Notes under the pieces: generated by a model
The model's database searches: none
The model's input: only the letters and a program-made list of their open reading frames with translations
What the model was told of the DNA's origin: nothing
Position numbers and translations under genes: made by a program
NCBI GenBank assembly: GCA_004335835.1
Contig: RWJK01000514.1
Coordinates: 94,172-158,171, forward strand
Source: Scenedesmus sp. ARA3
Lineage: Eukaryota; Chlorophyta; Chlorophyceae; Sphaeropleales; Scenedesmaceae
Length of the DNA stretch: 64,000 nucleotides
Direction: 5' to 3'
Part shown: piece after piece, positions 58,711-64,000 of the stretch
Position numbering within the stretch: the stretch's first letter is position 1
Layout: the number at the start of each line of letters is the position of its first letter

Positions 58711-60377
58711 TCACAGTGCCGCCTGCCCCCTCCAAGGTGGCAGGTTGTGCAGCACTCGCTTTGCAGCAGCAACAGCAGCAGATAGCGCCTCCTCCGGCAG
58801 CACTGCACTGATGGGACGCTTGCTGCCAGCATGATACGCGTCCGCCCGCCTTGCAGCAGCAGCATGAGCAGCAACAGCTGTCCGACGCTGCTGCAAGCCT
58901 GCATCTGTTGCCGGAGCAGCCTCTACTATCTGCACATCTGGCTCTGGCGTGGCTGCTGCAGCTGCCAAGCTATCGCTGCCTTGCATTGCAATGTTCTGCT
59001 GCTCTTTGGCTCCGCCAGCCTGCGCTGCCCCTACTGCATTCACTGCCAGATCTTTGCTCCTGCTGCTGCAGTTACTGCCGCCCGGGCTCACAGGCCCAAC
59101 TGCCACAGCCATGCCATTGGCAGCAGCAGCAGCAGCAGCAGGAGGGTTCGGCTCAGCACTGCTCGACGCGCCAGGGGCCGCTGCTGCAGCCGCCGCATCA
59201 GCGGCTGCTGCTTCTGCAGCGCCTGCCGGCGGCTGGACGACTAGCTGCAGCGTGACTTGTGCTCCTGGCGGCAGCTCGGCTGGCAGCAGCTGCAGGGCCT
59301 TGAGGTTTTCAAGAAGTGCCCTGCCCTCAGCAGTAGATGCCAGCTTCAGCAAGGCCACCTGCTGCGCAGAGGCGCCTGCAGCAGCAGCAGCCTCAGCAGC
59401 AGCAGCCACAGACGGCTCGGCGGCCGCAGCTACAGCTGCTGCAGCCAGTGTGTTGGCTTGCTGCAGGGCTGCTGCTGTCGCTGCTGCTGCTGCTGCTGCC
59501 GCTGGCTGCTCCAGAGCAGCAGGATCAGCAGCGTCTGCTGTTTGTACTGCCACTGCAGGAGGAACATTGTCATCAGCATTGTCATCAGCAGGAGGCGGCT
59601 CCGGCTGCTGCTGCTGCTGGCTACTTGGCCAGTGCTGCATCTGCTGCAACTGCTGCATCTGCTGCGTCTCCTGCATCTGCTGCGCCTGCAGCGCCCCACC
59701 CTCAAGGGCTGGCTCTGCTGCTGGGATCTGCTGCTGTGGCGGCGGCAGCAGCGGCACATGCAGCGCAAGGTACTGCTCCAGCGCCCGCTGCCTGTCTTGG
59801 CGCGCAGCCAGCAGCCGCTTGCTGATGCAGGGCGCAGGCGGTGCGCAAGACAGCGCGCCAGCAGCAAGGCCGCACATCCGCGCCTGGTGTGGCTGCTGCT
59901 GGTAGCTCATGCTATCAAGCAGCAGCCCTGCCAGGCCTGACCTGCTGTTGCCAGCAGCTGCAGCAGCTGAGGGATGCAGCAGCTCTGGAAGCGCCTCGAA
60001 AGGCTCTGCTGCTGCTGCTGCTGTGGCAGCAGCATTGCTGCGGGCGTGCTTGCCTTTGCCCTTGCGCCCTTTTGGGGGCAGCTTCTGGGGGCCGGCAATG
60101 CCTGGCAGGTCTAGCTGCGGCTGTGTGTCAGCGCCTGCTTCAAAGCCAGCTGCCGCGGGGTGGCTTCTGACAGTAGCGCCGCGCACCATGCTTGTCGCTG
60201 CAACCACTGCAGCTGCTGCCGCCCGTGCATCCCCTGAAGCTGTGGCAGCAGTAGCAGCCGACAGCACCTGCTGCAAGGCTGGTCCAACTGTGTACACAGC
60301 AGCACTCTGAGGAGCCTCCAGCCCACCTGCTGCCATATGCTGCTCTGCTGGCATGCTGTCAAGCTGCATGTCATACA

Positions 60378-60411
<34 letters not shown>

Positions 60412-60568
60412 ATGCAGAGGAAGTGCGTCGGGCTGCTGCTGCCACTCTAATGCTGGCTGGTGTGGATGCAGAGGCTGCTCGTCATGCGTCGTGTGCCTAG
60501 CACCGCTGTGGTATGTCCTGCCATGGGTCTGCTGCTCTGCCTTGCCCTGAGTAACAGGTTCACACCAC

Positions 60569-60604
<36 letters not shown>

Positions 60605-62768
60605 ACAGCAGTAGCTGCCGCTGGCTGCACCGCTGTCCACTGAGGAGCCAGCAGCGCAGCTTGCTGTGCCGGGTCTAGCTGCCGAGGCTGAACCTCAGGT
60701 GCTGCTGCCAGGTGGCTACCCTCCTGCTGCTGCTGCATGCAGCTCTGCAGCACACCAGGTAGCTGCCCTGCTGGCAAGTCTGCTAGGGCCTGCGCCAGCG
60801 CAGCAGGCAATATGGCAGGCAGCTGCGCGCGCGCACTACTGGCAGCAGCAGCGCATTGAACCACCGGCTCGGCCTTGATGGGTTCCAGTGCTACTGCTGC
60901 TGCAGCGGCTGCAGCTGCCGCTGCAGCAGGGCTGCCCGGCTGCTGAGGCACTGCCTGTTTCCCTTCTTGGTTAGCAACGGCACGCGCGACAGCAGCTGCT
61001 GCTACTGCAAGCGCATCTGCTGCTGGCTTGGGGATGCTGCCACCTGCTGCTGCCAGCTGGCTGGCTGCAGCCTGCAGCACCATGGCAGCTGCCATAGCCA
61101 GGGAGTCGTCTTTGGCGCTGCCTTGCGCATGTTCGCCAGCAGCAGCCTGCTGCTGCTGCTGCTGCTGTTGCAGCGGCGGCGGCAGCAGCGCGGCTGGGTG
61201 CACATCCTCTGCCTGAGCCACTGCCGCTGCTTCTGCCGCATTTGCCAACCCATCCACATCAGCAGCAACAGCAGCACCGTTGGCACCAGCAGCTGCCCGC
61301 AGGTGCCGGCGGTCTGCTGCAGGCAGCGCCGCCAGTGCTGATGCCAGCGCGTCAGCTGGCGCCCGGCCCCTCTGCAGCCGCTGGCTGTACCCCCACAGCA
61401 GGCTGCTGCTGCCCTTGGCCTGGCCCTGGCTGCGGGAGCGCTGCACTGCGTTCCACCGGTTCTTCACGCAGTTGTCGGAGCGTCCCGGCATCTGCCGGGC
61501 GATGGCTGTCCACTTGTTGCCCAGCTGGCTGTGCAGCTGCGCCAGCAGCAGGTCCTCCTGAGGCGTCCAGTTGCCCTGCAGGGGACACATATAGCCGCAG
61601 GTGAGAAGCCAGGCAGGGAGCTGAAGGACTGCAGATGACACACAGGATGCTGCCACGTGCAATACCACAACGACAATACCAGTATCTGTGCTGTAAACCG
61701 TGGCCCTACTGGACAGCTGCCCCATGCTTGAATAGCTCCACCTGCCAGCAGCGTCCGCCCGGCCTGCTCAGCTGTCCAGGAATCGGCACATCCGCAGACT
61801 TGCGCAAGTGCTGTGCAACTTGTGCGCGGTGTGAACACCAGCAGCAGGCTGGAAGAACAGGCCTCGCGCACCTTCTTCAGCTCTGGTGTGTTGTTGATGT
61901 AGCGCTCCCTGCACTGCTTGCCTGTGCGGCCAGTCATGCGGGACGCAATGCTGCTCCAGTTCCTGGTGCCGTACTGCGCCACCAGCGCCTCCAGCCTGGC
62001 CTGCTCAGCATCAGTCCACTGCTGCGGCTTGCCGCCGCTGCTGCTGTGCGGCCCTGCAGGGGAGCAATCGCTGTCATCCTCTTCTATCCCGCCAGGGTGC
62101 TGCACAGGGCTGCTGCGTGAGCTGCGCGGCAGCCGGGCAGCGGGCAAAGCGCCTGAGCCTTCGTCTGTAAAGCCGGTGCCAAGGCCAGCTGCTTGTGCAA
62201 AGCCTGCGCGAGACAGCGCCGCCTGCAGCACTGCGTTGCTGCTGTGGTCGGCTGCTGCAGCAGCCTGCACTGCTGCAACGTCTTCTGCAGGTTGCCTTGC
62301 GCGCTGAAGGTGCTGCTGCTGCTGCTGCTGCTGCTGGAGCCCTGCAGGCTGTCCTGCAAGCGGCGCAGGTTGCGGCTGGGCTGTGCCTTGCAGTAAAAGC
62401 AGCTGCTGCAGCAGAGCAGCAGCTATGTGAGATGAAAGACTGTCGTCTGCATGTTCCTGCAGTGGCGGGGGCTGCGGAGCTGCATCCAGCTGCTGGTGTG
62501 CTTGCTGCCAATGCTGGGGCAGCGCCGCTGCAGGGGCTTCACGTGCTGGTGCATTGGCTGCCATGAGCTGTGTTGCCAGGGCCTGGCTGAAAGCAGACAC
62601 TGAAGCATTGATGTGCTGAGCAAGGACGCGCCCTCTTCCTGGGGCCGCCCCAGCGGCTGCCGCAGGCGCATCTAAGGAGGCAGCCACCTCTGCCAGGTGC
62701 AGCAAGCCATCAGGGCCCTGCGAGACGTTGTGCTGGTGACTGCCTTGGTCGTGTTGACTGAAAGTCAT
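58711..62768 (-). CDS. Large R2R3-MYB transcription factor
   Basis: Two exons (62768-61872, 61575-58711) join in phase 0 to give 1253 residues. The intron falls exactly between the two MYB repeats. R2 (about 248-296) reads QQWTDAEQARLEALVAQYGT, NWSSIASRMTGRTGKQCRER, with Tyr at the usual third Trp. R3 (about 300-348) reads GNWTPQEDLLLAQLHSQLGN, KWTAIARQMPGRSDNCVKNR, then WNAV. About 900 residues of Gln/Ala/Pro-rich low-complexity sequence follow R3, and a 240-residue Gln/Ala-rich region precedes R2; these may act in activation. Two-repeat MYBs bind DNA and control development, stress or metabolism in plants and algae. Its position beside the putative sunscreen cluster is suggestive only. The C-terminal exon is a single 955-codon open frame, so an undetected intron inside it is unlikely but possible. 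Confidence 0.9.
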
Positions 62769-64000
62769 GGTGCTCCTGCCCGTTGTGCACCCGGGCCTGA
62801 GGAGTAGTAAGGCAGGTGGCAGAGCAGCACTATAAGGTTGACACTGCGTGACCACGCCCAGGCGTTCTCCAACGCAGACAACAAACTAAAACTAACAGCA
62901 ACATAGACATGATTGCACGACGGGGGGCGGGGTTTGACCCAGAGCGTCGGCAGCAGAGCAAGCATTGGGTGGTGGGCTCACCTGAGCCAGCCCCGGCGCG
63001 CGACCAAAGGCTTCCTTTACGTCAGTAAAAACCTTTGCCTAAGGCAGAGAGGCCGTTCCAGGCCCATAGTGGCCTTGCTAAACTTGGTGTCTTACGATCA
63101 AGTCCACAAAGCGTTCCATTCGCCCACGCATGATGGCTCTGATGCGATCTACAAACCAGTTTGGCTACAAAAAGCTCCGAGCTAGCACAGGGTTAGACGG
63201 TCTAACGGGGTTGAACACTGCTTTGGCCCTTCCTCGCATAATAGCACGCACAGTTCTCCAGTCAACAGCCGTCCTTGCAATTCAACTTGAGTACGACAAA
63301 ATTTCAAGCAGAGAGGCGCAGGCTTGATTGTAACGCGCCTTCCTGCCTTACACTGCGTTAACGTATAACCAACAACCATTTCTTTGTTTATCCTGTGGAG
63401 TGTCCACAAGTGTTCACACGTAGATCTCGGTGATCTTGACATAAATTGCAACCGTAAAGTTTTTTACTGGGGGCTTGCGTCGTACGGTGGATCGCATGAC
63501 ACTCAGGGCTCACGTGCAGCGCGCCACGTCGTGAGCAACCTCAGCCCTGCACCTTGTCAATAGGCAGGGTTGTTGCTGTATTGCACATCAAACCGCAGCA
63601 CATCAAGGCAGATCAATGAGGTTTGTCCTGCTATTGTGCCTGGCAGGCACATGTGCAGTACAGCTCAGCTCAGCAGTGCTGCAGCCTAGGCTCAGGCCTG
63701 AGCAGGTGTACACCTGCAGATGTGGCTGCCATGTAGCACCATGCATACATATGTGGCACCGTGCACGGTCGATGCATGTAACACGCTGCACGCACTCTGG
63801 CAGCACTGCATGCGCGCCGCCGCATGCAGTGTCACATGCAGCATGCACCTCCTCCCTTCCCTTTGTCCAGGACTTTCGACAATATGCATGGTGGCCAGCT
63901 CCAGTTCAATGTGGCTGGGTAAATGTATTCTAGGCTGTGTTGGTATGTAACGGGTGGTCACTCACACAAGGCGTGCCCAGGCAGCAGTGAGTGGTCAAGC
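62769..64000. other. MYB upstream region, no supported gene
   Basis: This holds the MYB promoter and leader, then about 1 kb without a convincing gene. A plus-strand frame at 63616-63933 begins with a signal-like MRFVLLLCLAGTCAVQLSSA and runs toward the window edge. It could be the first exon of a secreted protein, but no family or splice partner is visible. Confidence 0.45.

Overview
The window reads as nuclear DNA of a chlorophyte green alga, probably a Scenedesmus/Tetradesmus-type member of Sphaeropleales (the genus is an inference). The evidence is many short GT-AG introns with GTGAG/GTGCG donors, exons rich in CAG/GCA/CTG triplets that encode poly-Gln/Ala/Ser, candidate TGTAA poly(A) signals, and plant-type families (Whirly, R2R3-MYB, COMT-like methyltransferase) beside eukaryotic housekeeping genes (RPS23, mitochondrial NFU, PRMT). 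Gene models were built by hand: each intron was placed at an acceptable splice site and the reading phase checked across every junction. Eleven multi-exon models close in frame from ATG to stop.

Layout. 1-6.7 kb: tail of an unrecognised + gene, a small coiled-coil gene (-), and an intronless Gln-rich gene with repeated short helices (+). 6.7-16.2 kb: a 12-exon TPR plus double-PRMT gene (-) whose 3.2 kb intron 8 holds a complete Whirly gene on the opposite strand. 18.2-21.0 kb: a secreted Cys-rich protein (-). 22.9-26.0 kb: mitochondrial NFU Fe-S scaffold (-), divergent from a HERPUD-like ER ubiquitin-domain protein (+, 26.4-28.8 kb). 30.9-33.5 kb: RPS23 (+). 58.7-62.8 kb: a large R2R3-MYB (-).

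The most interesting region is 34.2-55.9 kb. It holds four consecutive genes as two divergent pairs: a COMT-like O-methyltransferase (-) facing a class I (CCoAOMT/MysB-type) O-methyltransferase that appears fused in frame to a short-chain dehydrogenase (+); then an EEVS/DDGS-type sugar-phosphate cyclase with a long N-terminal extension (-) facing a MysC-type ATP-grasp ligase (+). Cyclase, O-methyltransferase and ATP-grasp are the core set for 4-deoxygadusol and mycosporine-glycine. A cyclase with a methyltransferase-oxidoreductase is the logic of gadusol synthesis. I infer a sunscreen (mycosporine-like amino acid or gadusol) gene cluster in a green alga. Products are untested.

A second theme is structural. 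At several unrelated loci, short segments that span exon edges and splice sites are tandemly repeated into the flanking intron at a period of about 107-116 bp (about 96 bp in one intron). Long CTG/GCT arrays often run straight into the 3' splice site. Two perfect palindromes of 34 and 36 bp lie in non-coding DNA.
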